A stretch of DNA of 64,000 nucleotides from Blastobasis lacticolella (GCA_905147135.1 LR990043.1:8405057-8469056); one strand, 5' to 3'. Counted from the first letter of the stretch, positions 1-11,553 are shown. A program made the numbers and translations. Notes: generated by a model not told the origin, from the letters alone.

Positions 1-90
1 AGGTTTTGCCCTTTACACTCCAACCGAGGCCTTCGGCTACCTCCACGAACTCCAGGCTCTTACCCTTCAAGATCCACCACTCAATATACC
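1..90. repeat. Dispersed repeat shared with 39,056-39,125
   Basis: The first ~90 bases (cactccaaccgaggc, then ctacctccacgaactcc, then aagatccacca) match the stretch at 39,056-39,125 in the same orientation with scattered substitutions. The family is not recognised. The small open frame over it is not supported as a gene because the frame is not kept in the second copy. Confidence 0.45.
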
Positions 91-2780
91 TACGGCTCTC
101 AGAGTTTCTGCAACATGCCGTCCACTATTTAATTATATTCGGACACGGATATAAATATAGAATGGGTAGAATGGTAGAAATGGCCTGCTTTCAAGTTTAA
201 ATTAAACTAACATTTGCAATACATGGCTTGGACTATATACTCGTATATGGCTTTCAGTTTTAAATGACAGAAGAGGTTTTTAGTTTTTGTATTTACTACT
301 TCTATATTTTGATATTAGCTCTTTAAGCCCTTCATTTTGATACCCCACTCAATGAGTTTAAAAAAATATCTTCATGCTATGGCGCCAAACAACGTCATTT
401 TTATTTAAAAAAAAAGAACACTTATCTAAGGAGACTTGGGTTTTAAGACGGATCTAACGATACCTTAACTGTCGTTATCCACCCAGCCGTTTGGAAGATT
501 TAAGGTAATAAAGAAATTTACATATAAACTAACATACATACATACAAGATACGCGCAAAAAACATAACCCTTCCTTGGCAGTCGGGTAATAAAATACAAG
601 TGGCATATATACTATTGTTGTAAAACCTTGATCAGTGCCACACCATCGGTTAATACCTAGTCCACTGGTGGAGTTATCGACTCTAGTTTCTTAGCTAGTG
701 GTCCTGTCACGTAAAAAGAAAGCTGAACCATATATGGAAGGCGGATCTGTCTGCCCCTTCATACTTGACCACAAAATTCCTATTATTTCTGTTAAACTAC
801 AACTATACGTTCATCTCTTGACCGGCGGGTAGGTAGGAAGATTTAAGATACTTACTAGATGTTAGTGATGTTCATTTCTATTCTTTTTGACTCCCTGTAG
901 TAGGACCAGGCGCACGGCATGGAGTGCGTGCAAATCGAAGCGGTGGTACTCGCCTCGGTACGCGGTTTGACCTGTTGCTCAGTCTTGTGCACTAGGACCT
1001 GGAAACGGCAGCAAAGTATTCTGAGACGGTTGTCGCTTGTATAGGTTTCAAGACGGAGGGTAGGGGTTCTAGAGATACAATACATTGTAAGAGGTCTAAG
1101 AGGTTTGTTATTACCGTAGCGGGTGGAACGATGTGGTCTTTGTCTACCTCTTGAAGAAACAATTTGGATTTAGCTATCAGTCAGGGTTTGCTGCCTCGGT
1201 AATAACTAACGAGAATAACTTTCGAAGTTATTTTTTATAAAATTGATATTGATATTAGTTCGTTATTACGTAAACGTAAGTAAAAGGTATGGGAATTACA
1301 CTCACGACGACGACGAGTTCAATGCTATAGCCCAGTGCCCATGAACGGCTTCCCCAGTGCCCAGACTTCACGTTCGTGCGCACCCGATTCCTATGGGTCC
1401 GATGAAGTTTTAAAAGCCTTCTCTGCCACTTGCAACTCCAAGTAGCGTTTAATGGGTAGGCGCTCAGGCTTGCATAGCGAGTCCCACATCACCAACCGGC
1501 CGGCCGCGCGGGTATACTACAACCTTCTCATCGTTGTCCTCCGGAGGGTGCTTGTGGTAAGCGCAAAAAAAAGTTATTTTGTATGTTCGTATATTGTTAT
1601 GGTTTCTTAAGTAGGCAACACACGTACGAACTTAAAGTACGCGGTTTTTAAGTTCACTAACTTATCCGGCTCGCCTTTTTATGAAATCCGTAAATAATCC
1701 GTTTCAATAGCTTCGAAAATCAGTCATTTTCGCAACCGAAAACCATAAAGTTAATTGAACATAAACTAATTTATGCACAAAACGCAACAGCACGAGATAC
1801 ATCACAAAAAATATCGGCTCGCAGCTCGCGGCGCTGACAGACGCGCGAGCCGTAGCCGCGAGTCGCGAGCTACGAGCAAAAATAACGCAGGCGAACTTAC
1901 TCGGCGGTTTTAAAGTACGCGTACACTCGAGCGAGCAAGGTCGTCGAGCCACAAGTTCGCGTACTTACTCGACGTCTGTCAGCTACTTAAGAAATGTATG
2001 ATAATGACAACGACAAAACAAATATACCTACCTAGTTTTAATGATCTCCCAATTCCAGGAAATAGCAATTCCACACAAAAATAAATTAATCATATAGTTC
2101 TAGGTGGGCTGCCTCTAAATCATTAGTCGTACGCTTAAGTAACAGAATTGGTTGGTGGGCGCGTGCTATTTTACCTCATGATTACCCCTACTACACTACC
2201 CGTTACCACATAGCTTTTATGTCTGGCTGTCTGCTGACGGCTGTCATTAAAAAAGACAAGTAAATAATTTCTTTAGTAGGTACAGTCTTCTTCTTATCGT
2301 TTCAATAATCAATAGGTTAAGTATAACATTATTTATTTATTATTAGGTACTTATATTTTACCAGACCAAAACCGAGTAACGCGAATGGCACTGTCAGAGG
2401 TACAGTAGGTAATAATACAGTTCGTAAGAAAGGATATTTGCATATTTTATTCGTTTAATTTAAACTGGTTGACTTAGTTCGAAAGTTTATCGAAATGTCA
2501 TTGCGAGTACTCAACTATTAATAATAGGGCAGCAAATCGTGATTATGATTTTATAAATTTTAACATAACTAGATGGTGATATATTAATTGTCCAAGAAGC
2601 ATACGTATTTCTTTTTATACTTTAGAATTAGCATTATAATCGTACAAAGTTTCGGGCTTACGTGAGAGAAATAACCGAAAAAACTCTTAAAACCATCGAA
2701 AAAAGCATGTTTCATATGTATGTATGTAACTCAGTTCAGACAAAGTTTAGAGGTACAGTTGTGATAACAGGTATTGTTTG
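91..2780. other. Stretch with no recognised gene
   Basis: No exon, transposon protein or clear repeat boundary was identified. Open frames at 855-1,085 and 1,704-1,952 (minus) show no domain or splice context. The part around 1,790-1,960 is rich in cgcgag and cgcggc words on an otherwise AT-rich background. Confidence 0.5.
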
Positions 2781-3119
2781 GTAAATCATTTTGAACTTTA
2801 AACAGTTCTTAAATGAACAATATTTTTTCATAGTAAGCTTTTATCGAGCATTCTCTATGATCAGTCTGAGTACTTGTCACGACTATTCAAACGAGACCAA
2901 ACTCGATGGGTTTACCATGCGTAGTTTAGGAGTTCCTATGGCCACCTTCCGTCTCCATCATCAGATCAGCTCGATGGTATCATACATAGCATTGTCACCA
3001 AACTTACAAAAGTATGCAAAATTTCAGCTCAAAAGTTAAAAGTGAAAAAGTGTCCCGTGCCCATTTAAAAGTGAAATAATATGGCAGTAATGTTTTAAAC
3101 TATCGCCGTTATTATTATA

Positions 3120-3174
3120 CATTTTAAAGGTATGTTCCGGGTATCCTACCGCATACCTTTGTTGACGAGTAGCA
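3120..3174 (+). repeat. ~52-bp direct repeat, outer copy
   Basis: A segment running from attttaaaggtatgttcc to ttgacgagtagc recurs at 4,404-4,459 with a few changes (ccgggtatcc versus ccaggcttcc). The two copies flank the left arm of the large palindrome at its outer and inner edges in the same orientation. Confidence 0.75.
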
Positions 3175-5733
3175 AAAACAGGGTCTATGTAAAATATGTT
3201 CTTATGGGCAGGTGCCCATACCCACATCCTACCGATCTTGATATTTCATGGGGTAAGAAACAGCATAAGAATGAGTCGAAACGTGACTTACAAGATTTTA
3301 TGAAAATGCATTCTTCATAAATCAACGGCACCGAAATGATTGACGGCCGCAGCCCGGCGCCGCTCGTCTATTGAAAGCAAGTGCTTGTTATAAATTCATG
3401 AGCGACGCGTGACAGTGTAATTTTCTCCTTCGAGTTGCAGACACTAAAATCGATAGGACTCCGTGGCGGATTTCGTACATTCAAATAAAGTCGTTTTCTA
3501 CATATTTTAAGATTTACGGTTTCGTTTCTTGTCATTTTATCCTATGACCATGATGTAATTATTGATAACTAGCGACCCGCCCCGGCTTCGCACGGGTAGT
3601 AATCTTAACAAATTATACACTTAGACCTTCCGCAGGTATGACTGTGTCTATTGATGAAAACCGCATGAAAATTCATTCAGTAGTTTTTAAGTTTATTGCG
3701 AACAGACAGACAGACGCGGAGTTCGACTTTGATTTAATTTAAAGATACAATATCTAATGATGGTTTGAACGGTAACACGTCTATGGTAATAAGTCGTACA
3801 TCGTAAACACAGCAAACTTATAATTACGTAGGTACCACATTTGTCTATGAGTGATTCTATTTTTGAAGTGTGTTTGGTAGTTTCAGGTTGCTTTTGTGGA
3901 ATTATGAGTCACTTCGTAGTAAATAAAGAGGGGCCACTGCGGCTGGCGCGGCGGCGCGTGCGCACTTCAAAATCTATACATAGGTAGTATTAAACAAAGT
4001 CGCTTCCTGCCGTCTGGCCCTCTGTATCGGGGCTGTTGCTGATGCAGAATTTTGTCACGTCAGCGGATGCTGATGCTGGTGAGATAATTTGTAATTGACA
4101 TCAGCTGATGCTGATTTTATGTTTTTGTACGTACTTTGCGAGAATAACCGTTTAGGTACATATAAACATATCAGAGTCGTAACCACCAAACAATTATAAA
4201 TTAGGTTTGTTACACCGCTTACACCCCAATGAATTTTTATATTTGGTGGTTACGACATATTTAAAAATGAAACGAATTTTGTTTTAGGGCTTATCCGCCA
4301 ACTATTTTCAATAGTTATGTTTTTTGTGGAATAAGGCCACAAAAAACATAACTATTGTGTTTACTAACCGCGGTATCTTGCTTAGCTAATTTAAAGTACT
4401 GCCATATTTTAAGGGTATGTTCCAGGCTTCCTACCGCGTACCTTTGTTGACGAGTAGCCCATGCATGCATCATGGTCACGGGACGACTGCACGGGACGGG
4501 ACGTCCCGTGACCATGATGCATGCATGGGCTACTCGTTTAGTAAACACAATAGTTATGTTTTTTGTGGCCTTATTCCACAAAAAACATAACTATTGAAAA
4601 TAGTTGGCGGATAAGCCCTAAAACAAAATTCGTTTCATTTTTAAATATGTCGTAACCACCAAATATAAAAATTCATTGGGGTGTAAGCGGTGTAACAAAC
4701 CTAATTTATAATTGTTTGGTGGTTACGACTCTGATATGTTTATATGTACCTAAACGGTTATTCTCGCAAAGTACGTACAAAAACATAAAATCAGCATCAG
4801 CTGATGTCAATTACAAATTATCTCACCAGCATCAGCATCCGCTGACGTGACAAAATTCTGCATCAGCAACAACCCCGATACAGAGGGCCAGACGGCAGGA
4901 AGCGACTTTGTTTAATACTACCTATGTATAGATTTTGAAGTGCGCACGCGCCGCCGCGCCAGCCGCAGTGGCCCCTCTTTATTTACTACGAAGTGACTCA
5001 TAATTCCACAAAAGCAACCTGAAACTACCAAACACACTTCAAAAATAGAATCACTCATAGACAAATGTGGTACCTACGTAATTATAAGTTTGCTGTGTTT
5101 ACGATGTACGACTTATTACCATAGACGTGTTACCGTTCAAACCATCATTAGATATTGTATCTTTAAATTAAATCAAAGTCGAACTCCGCGTCTGTCTGTC
5201 TGTTCGCAATAAACTTAAAAACTACTGAATGAATTTTCATGCGGTTTTCATCAATAGACACAGTCATACCTGCGGAAGGTCTAAGTGTATAATTTGTTAA
5301 GATTACTACCCGTGCGAAGCCGGGGCGGGTCGCTAGTTATCAATAATTACATCATGGTCATAGGATAAAATGACAATAAACGAAACCGTAAATCTTAAAA
5401 TATGTAGAAAACGACTTTATTTGAATGTACGAAAACCGCCACGGAGTCCTATCGATTTTAGTGTCTGCAACTCGAAGGAGAAAATTACACTGTCACGCGT
5501 CGCTCATGAATTTATAACAAGCACTTACTTTCAATAGACGAGCGGCGCCGGGCTGCGGCCGTCAATCATTTCGGTGCCGTTGATTTATGAAGAATGCATT
5601 TTCATAAAATCTTGTAAGTCACGTTTCGACTCATTCTTATGCTGTTTCTTACCCCATGAAATATCAAGATCGGTAGGATGTGGGTATGGGCACCTGCCCA
5701 TAAGAACATATTTTACATAGACCCTGTTTTTGC
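3172..5733. repeat. Large near-perfect palindrome, ~1.2-kb arms
   Basis: The left arm is about 3,172-4,370 and the right arm about 4,535-5,733, reverse complements with only a few substitutions (for example gaaagcaagtg versus gaaagtaagtg, gcggatttc versus gcggttttc). At the centre a second inverted repeat (about 4,450-4,485 and 4,500-4,536, core catgcatgcatcatggtcac) encloses ~14 bp. The left side carries an extra ~80 bp (4,371-4,449) absent on the right, containing one copy of the 52-bp direct repeat. Each arm also holds a small hairpin (left 4,312-4,358). It could be a foldback transposon, a template-switch inverted duplication or an assembly artefact. Confidence 0.9.
3570..3742 (+). repeat. 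Dispersed 'gacccgccccggcttcgc' repeat, left-arm copy
   Basis: The block starts with tagcgacccgccccggcttc and runs through cagtagtttttaagtttat to the gacagacagacgcgg segment. From general knowledge, a similarly worded block is common in lepidopteran intergenic DNA. Its mirror lies at 5,163-5,338 in the right arm. It has no coding potential. Confidence 0.55.
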
Positions 5734-5868
5734 GATATGAAGCTATATCTAGATAATATTTGAAATAATTGAAACCCTGCCTATAATTACATATTTTACA
5801 TAGACCCTGTTTTTGCTATAAGAAGCTATATCTAGTCAATATTTGAAAATATTGAAATTACATGCCTA
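5704..5868 (+). repeat. Two-copy tandem repeat, period ~82 bp
   Basis: The words acatattttacatagaccc and gaagctatatctag occur at about 5,706 and again at about 5,788. The first copy's start is the right end of the palindrome, so the outer palindrome boundary lies inside this repeat. Confidence 0.7.
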
Positions 5869-6377
5869 CTTTAATTTACTTTACATGAAAATCAGCTAGA
5901 CCTTGAACATACTTACGTAACACAGATAAGGTGTATGACATGGCAATGGCGACAAGCAACATCCACTCTGAGCATCCACTGAAGTGAACTCGCTGTGTTA
6001 CCGAGATGAATCCTATTCCAATTAATTAATAAATATTCGTCTCGTTTTTTGCGCAGGACGTTCACTGCTGGACATAGGGCCTCCCCACACGAATTTAGTA
6101 CATAACACATAGGCCCCCAAGCAAGGATATTGTTTAACAATAAAAAAATCAAATTAACCGAATTTTTTGATAGTCTGACTAATCATTTAATTGACAATTT
6201 ATTTTACTAATATTTTGCCGATAGTCTCTGACTACCCCTATGGGATACGGCTGTGAGTGTATACCGATGCATTTATGTATGTATGTACGTATGTAAGTGG
6301 GTATACTAAGGGAACGATGTCGTCAAGTTCGATTTACGATACAAGATAATTTATTTTAAGCGAGGTTTTAGGCCTCT

Positions 6378-6406
6378 AGCACAATATACTAGTAGTATAT
6401 TGTGCT
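6378..6406. repeat. Short perfect hairpin
   Basis: agcacaatatacta is followed by its reverse complement around a one-base centre, a perfect ~29-bp palindrome. It stands alone on the edge of a repeat-rich block. Confidence 0.7.
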
Positions 6407-6479
6407 TGTAGTGATGGCCCCCAAACCTCCCAATTTTTTTAGTCGTTACATTAATAATCAAAGCGTCGGTAATTATTTT

Positions 6480-6665
6480 TGGGTAGAATATGACACCTTC
6501 CGGCCAGGTGCAGCTTTACGATTTGCGAAAGGCTACACAAGTACAAGTGGAACCTGGATAAAGCCAGCCGAAGACAGGGTGCATTAGCATTTGTTGGAGA
6601 TGGCTCACTCGCATGTCCAGCAGTGGCCGGTGATGACACCGCTTTTTGGGTGGGTTGGGATTGAC
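6480..6665 (+). mobile_element. RTE-like LINE 3' tail fragment (degenerate)
   Basis: The words ggccaggtgcagc, acctggataaagcc, gaagacagg and cagcagtggccgg parallel the C-terminal tail of RTE elements, compare the better preserved copy at 22,330-22,457. The reading frame is lost. A sister piece lies at 7,015-7,130. Confidence 0.4.
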
Positions 6666-6775
6666 AATTTCTTTTGCCTTTAACCTTTGTAATAAGTATA
6701 CGGGGAACAATGTCGTTCAATTTGGTTTAGGATGCAAAAGAATTATCTATAGTACGCCAGCCTTTATTAGAGACT

Positions 6776-6990
6776 TTAAATGGAGGTCAACTAATTTGAA
6801 GAAATACCACCCAATTTTCTTAACATGGTTTCTAAATGAAGGTGTGTCAATTTTAACAAACACCTCCCAATTTTTTTAACATGGCTTCTAAAAGACGGTT
6901 TACCAATATCAACAAATACCTCCCAATATTTTTAACATGGCTTCTAAATGAAAGTTTACTGATTTCAACAAATACCCCACAATTGTTCTA
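6776..6990 (+). repeat. Minisatellite, period ~56 bp, 3-4 copies
   Basis: The phrase ttaacatggcttctaaatga recurs with atgg at 6,825, 6,881 and 6,937, giving a 56-bp period; each unit also carries aaatacctcccaatttt. The last unit decays near 6,990. Related words (cctcccaatttttttag) occur at about 6,425. Confidence 0.8.
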
Positions 6991-7014
6991 ACTTTCTAGA
7001 ATGAATTATGTAGA

Positions 7015-7130
7015 ACGCCTTACGGCCAGGTGGAGTTAAGATTTGCGGAAAGCTGGTGGAGGTTGGATGCGGCAAGCTGAGGACACTTCTTTAGGGAGGC
7101 ATATATCCAGCAGTGAACTATCATGATGAT
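7015..7130 (+). mobile_element. RTE-like LINE 3' tail fragment
   Basis: The segment with ggttggatgcggcaagctga and ccagcagtgaactatc matches the RTE 3' end seen at 22,375-22,457 (gctggatgcggaaagcac, cccagcagtgggc) and is followed by a short tgatgat tract. It is a 5'-truncated remnant. Confidence 0.5.
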
Positions 7131-7457
7131 TTTCGGGTGGGTTGGAGATCGCAATAGAATATACCGCTGCCCATTTTCTAATCGAAGGACATAGCTGGTT
7201 TATCTTGTCGTACATTCGTCACCTGGTAAGACCTTATACGACCCTCCAAAGAGCGATGGGTCGGTCCATATTTCAATGCACTCAGTCGGTAGGCTCTGTA
7301 TTTCTACTCTTCGTATCAATACATGGACATTCGAGCTTTTGCAATAGGTAAGTTGTTGTTAAACACTTCTATTAATTAACTGATTTTTATTTGAATAGTT
7401 GTGCAAGAAACATTTAAAAATTGTACAATTTCCAATTTGTGCGTTTTTTGGTTTTTT

Positions 7458-7720
7458 GACGACCTGAGTGGTTCAATAGTCAACATCACCGGTCTGCCAC
7501 GCAAGAGGTCCCGGGTTTGATTCCCGGCCGGGCAGAAATTGAAATGATGAATTTTAATTTCTGTTACGGGTCTGGGTGTTCTATGTATAATAAGTATGTA
7601 TTTAAAAAGTATTTAAGTAGTATATCAGTTTTCTAGCACCCATAGCACAAGCTTTGCTTAGTTTGGGGCTAGATGGTGCTGTGTGACTTTGTCCACGAAT
7701 ATTTATTTATTTTATTTATT
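7458..7720 (+). mobile_element. tRNA-headed SINE, family B, copy 1
   Basis: A tRNA-like head has an A-box-like tgagtggttca and a B-box-like gggtttgattccc, about 35 bp apart. The body ends in cacccatagcacaagctttg and an A/T-rich tattta tail. A second copy is at 50,801-50,988 and a tail-only copy at 11,111-11,190 on the other strand. It is a SINE rather than a tRNA gene: no acceptor stem forms and it is dispersed. Confidence 0.7.
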
Positions 7721-7728
7721 TTGCAAAG

Positions 7729-7806
7729 GCCATGATGATTGTACCTATGTCTAATACTGCTTGTGAGCGAATATTTTCTCAGGTAAATAATATAAAAACG
7801 GACCAA
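7729..7806 (+). pseudogene. hAT transposase C-terminal scrap
   Basis: The first ~26 codons of the open frame that begins at 7,732 contain PMSNTACERIFSQVNNIKT. This resembles the hAT-family C-terminal dimerisation motif, in which SNA..ER.FS..N.IKT is typical. No other transposase part is visible upstream, where a SINE tail abuts. The frame runs straight into a CR1-like sequence at about 7,810. The call rests on one motif. Confidence 0.5.
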
Positions 7807-7807
7807 G

Positions 7808-8700
7808 CTAGTGGGGCTCAGGTCCGGGCCAGTAGAGAGGCACTACTCAAGCGCATCAATGAGACCCTGAAGGCTGTGGCAGACTGGGGTGAAGCCAACC
7901 TGGTCAGGTTTAATCCTTCTAAGACCCAGGCATGTCTCTTCTCATCAAAACGTAGCCCTTTTCACCTAACACCGTCTTTCCGAGGTGAGTCGTTGCCTTT
8001 GGCCGACAAGCTGGAGCTGCTTGGTGTTACCCTATCATCAGACCTAAACTTTGGACCACATGTTGAGTCAAGAGCCCAATTGGCTTCGAAAAAGCTTGGG
8101 AGTCCTCGCCAGGGTGAGGAAGTACTTCACACCTGGACAGATTTTAAATTTATACCAAGCACAAGTCCGGTCATGTATGGAGTACTGTGGTCACCTTTGG
8201 GAAGGGTCCGCCAAGTATCAGCTAGAAGCTCTTGACTCTATCGACAGACGTGCCAAAAGAGTGATTGGTGATGATTCGCTTGTCGAGTCTCGCCTTCTGG
8301 GTCTGGGACACCGTCGTAGAGTAGCCGGCTTGTCGGTCTTTTATCGAATTCACTTCGGTGAGTGCTCCCAGGAGCTCCACAACCTTGTTCCATCATGCCC
8401 TTTTTATCATCGAACAACGAGGGGGACAAAAAATCGTCATCCATTTATGGTAGATGTCCCACCATCTCGTACTAAGCGTTTTGCATCCACTTTTCTTATG
8501 CGCACTGCAAAGGACTGAAACTCTCTACCTGAGTCATTGTTCCCCGATAACCTTGGGGTCTTCAAATCAAATCAAGAGTGAATAGGTATCTTCTAGGCAC
8601 GCATGCTACATCTTCGTCCTCATCGTCGCTTTCCATCAGGTGAGTTGAGGTCAAATGCAAGCCTATTATTAATAAAAAAAAAAACCAACGGAACAGATTT
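7808..8700 (+). pseudogene. CR1-like LINE, 3' end of reverse transcriptase ORF
   Basis: Two overlapping frames (to about 8,085 and 8,051-8,518) give the C-terminal part of a CR1-type ORF2. Visible motifs are NLVRFNPSKTQ, LGVTLSSDLNF, YFTPGQ, YQAQVRSCMEYCGHLW and the FYRIHFGECS block before a C-terminal FL.RTAK. At least one frameshift separates them, and stop codons interrupt the last ~60 codons to about 8,590. The 3' UTR ends at an A-run near 8,680-8,690. The upstream catalytic RT domain is missing, as expected for a 5'-truncated copy. It cannot be active. Confidence 0.8.
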
Positions 8701-9301
8701 AAAAATGAACAAGTTTCTGCAATCCTACACGTAAAACAAGCAGTAAAAGAGAAGGATTTGTGCGTAAATTTTACGCATTCAAAAATATGGTTAAGATGGC
8801 CAAAGCATAAAAATATTGACATGATAGACTGATGACACGGATTTTTAGTTAGCAACTTTATTAAATAAAAAGTAAGCAAGCAGACAGAGCGTTTTATTTT
8901 GTAAATCTACATACAAAATATACGTTAATTCGTTAGCAGAATATTTTCATTTTTTAAATAAAGTTAAGCATAGCATTTTAGCAGATTTTAGTCAAGCCGC
9001 TAGCATAATGACTATTTTAAATCTTCATTTCAGTACACTATAAAATATTTCATCAAACCTAATGTTTCTATAAAACGAACTTTGAATGAACACTTTCAAT
9101 AGCCATAAGCTCGCATAACAGGGTAACGGTTTCTAGCCAATAAACTTGAATGCAATGGCACTACAGCCGTTAAAAGAAATTATTTTAGGAGCACCTGCAA
9201 TCGATAGCTCTCTTAACCCTTTATCACTCACTGCGCTGGCCGTTGCGAATCTATGGGACGTCGATGGCGCACGCTATGGCCCGCGGGGGCGCTGCACTCA
9301 C
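8700..9301. other. Non-coding AT-rich stretch
   Basis: Nothing recognised. If the signal-peptide exon just to the right belongs to a gene reading leftward, this is the start of its first intron (donor at 9,300-9,301). Confidence 0.4.
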
Positions 9302-9355
9302 CTTGAAGGCGGAGGCGAAGGCGCAGACCGCAAGCAGCACCAGCAGAGTCTTCAT
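9302..9355 (-). CDS. First coding exon of a secreted protein (signal peptide only)
   Basis: On the minus strand an ATG at 9,355-9,353 opens 18 codons, MKTLLVLLAVCAFASAFK: a charged start, a hydrophobic core and small residues before a likely cleavage site at ASA. The exon ends exactly at a consensus donor (AAG then gtgagt at 9,301-9,296). This one-exon signal peptide is common in insect cuticular, peritrophic and immune proteins, so the family cannot be named. Upstream is a GC-rich leader (9,356-9,480) with a TATA-like tacataag. No matching downstream exon was found; it may lie off-window or be too short to see. The long overlapping open frames on both strands are products of the high GC content. 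Confidence 0.6.
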
Positions 9356-9480
9356 GGCGATCGGTTCTTGGCCGGAGCGGGGCACGGGGGGCGGGTGCGG
9401 TACGAGGCGCGCGCGGCGACGGAGTGCGACGAAATGCCGGCCGCCCGCCCGCCGCGCCGCTTATGTACCACGCCAAGCCA
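9356..9480 (-). promoter_or_regulatory. GC-rich leader and putative core promoter of the signal-peptide exon
   Basis: This is about 75% G+C against an AT-rich background, with many CpG. On the minus strand the TATA-like tacataag (about 9,461-9,468) lies ~110 bp upstream of the ATG. Inferred from composition and position only. Confidence 0.4.
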
Positions 9481-9892
9481 GAACAGACACACGCATTTTC
9501 CAACAAAATCTCTGAATACCTGCCCCCTACTACGTCGCACTTATCTCACAGTCGTGGCTGTGATAGACTACTCACTGCCAACTCCACCTTGTGCTAGCCG
9601 TCAGTATCTAGAAATCATATTCATAAGGGGCAAGAAAGTGGCGCAACAAATTCCTTTCGACGCGACCGTCGTCGGGGCTTCGTTAACTTTGCGTGAACGT
9701 TAGTAATATTCTGTGTTTATGCCCGTAATATTGACTACCTACCTAGAATACTCTCATCCAGTGATCCAGATTCTCCAATCCATAGATAGAGCAGGATCTC
9801 CAATCCATGCATTGTCATGGTTGTAAGTGTTGTAACCCTCAGCATACCTCATGAAATACAATAAAGAAGCGCTTGTAGTGGCACTTCTTTTT

Positions 9893-10030
9893 AACCCCCG
9901 ACGATAAAAGAGGGTTGTTATAAGTTTAACATGTGTATTTGTGTGTTTGTCTGTGGCGGCGTAACTTTCAACGGATGGGCCGATTTGGATGCGGGTTTCT
10001 GTATTTGAAAGCAAGTTAATAACAACCATT
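9893..10030 (+). repeat. Dispersed 'aacccccgacg' repeat
   Basis: Starts ttttaacccccgacgataaa and runs through gggttgttataagttt, gtttgtctgtggc and cggatgggccgatttgg. From general knowledge this wording is a frequent lepidopteran intergenic repeat; the class is uncertain. Confidence 0.45.
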
Positions 10031-11110
10031 TTAACAATATATTATAAGTAATTTAACTAACACAATATAATATGGACTGTTAAAAATAATATTTGTATGG
10101 TCTGAAATAAATGATTAATAATAATAATAATAATCGAGATGGTTCTTAGCTTTAGTAGTTTTGAAAATATTTAAGTTTATGATGTTAACTTGGTCGGGGT
10201 ATTCCACTTCTACTGTATAGGTCTGTTAGAATCTAATACGAGACAATTTCGGACTTTCTTCGATAAGTAGGTATATTCTATTCAACCAGATGGACAGTGT
10301 CATTGGTTGAAAATAATAAGACTAAGAGCTTTGTTAATAATGAACGATTAGGTACATTATTTTTACGAGTTATTAATCGAAGTGAGTGCTATGATATTGC
10401 TAATAAGATGAATCCATGCCTACCTTAGGTATTACGTCACGATTCATAACATAATTTAGGTACGATATTTTTAGGGTAGTTAGACGAATAATTTCTCATC
10501 CAATACTTGTACAACAAGGACGAGATATTGTATCGTAATTCTAGGTGACGTAAATCTAATTCGAGTATAAGGTGACGGGCGCCCATCGCTTGTTGCATCA
10601 CCCGAAACTGCATGCCCTACGCACACCCACAACCCGTACTGTGTGTAGTAAACTACAGTATACTACATAAAATAAAAAGTACAAAATTGCAATACCAGTA
10701 AGTATTTTTAAGTTGGAATAAATTGAGTTGGTATACAAACTCATTTTACCGCATAATAAACTTCGGGCGACCGAATAACTGATTCCCTATAAACAATTCC
10801 CTTTCATAAATCATATGCGCCAAAGGTTGCAGGATCACAAATTCGAACGGTATGAAATTGAAATGAGATTGAAATCATATCCTTGTAAGTTGGTTCGCTT
10901 ACAAGGCCAACTCTCTTCAAACTACCACCACTTTGAGTCCTAAACAGTGATTGCGTGTGTTTATTTTGATCTGACTGTATCTGGCTGTATATTTCTTTCG
11001 CGGAAACAGGTTTAGCACTCAATCACAGACAAAATAAATCTAACTCAATTCTATATCAATCTGTGTCGATGGCACCATGGTCGTAGTAAGAAACATATGC
11101 TTGGACAATT
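10031..11110. other. Stretch with no recognised gene
   Basis: AT-rich, with an (ataata)n microsatellite near 10,113-10,132. The open frame at 10,804-11,022 on the minus strand has no recognisable domain. Confidence 0.4.
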
Positions 11111-11190
11111 CACACAGCTCTATCTAGCCCCAAAGTAAGCAAAGCTTGTGTTATGGGTGCCAGAAAACTGATAAACAATAATAACATATT
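11111..11190 (-). mobile_element. SINE family B tail fragment
   Basis: The reverse complement of the tail of the SINEs at 7,458 and 50,801: here ctagccccaaagtaagcaaa followed by ttgtgttatgggtgcc. Head absent. Confidence 0.6.
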
Positions 11191-11553
11191 TAAAATTTGA
11201 CGGCCCATAAAGAATTTCCGAGAAACACAATCAGGACCAAAGGTTATAGAATACCAACTAATAAAAATAAAACCAATGTGTCGAAACCTAACTACGCTGT
11301 AGTTGCGTTATTAAGAAATTGCGCAAATTGTGTGATACGTACTGTCAAAGGTTATCAGCCCTTATTGACGTAGTAGTAAAAAATAAGTAGTTAGTGAAGT
11401 TCATGACCTCTGGGAAATAAGTAATTATATAAACTATCTTACACATATGGAAAATCCCCAAGAAAGCCCAAAAAGACTACACCGTCATAGAATGTCATTC
11501 ATAAAAGTCATAACAAACAATTTGATTTCTGTTTTTTTTTTTGTATTCAATAT

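Noticed and set aside
2791..3039. 82-codon open frame on the plus strand
   Set aside because: No domain or splice context; the sequence reads like a dispersed repeat bordering the first palindrome.
9146..9703. Long open frame (185 codons) on the plus strand
   Set aside because: It overlaps the GC-rich antisense of the signal-peptide exon and leader; no domain, and its length is explained by low stop frequency in GC-rich DNA.
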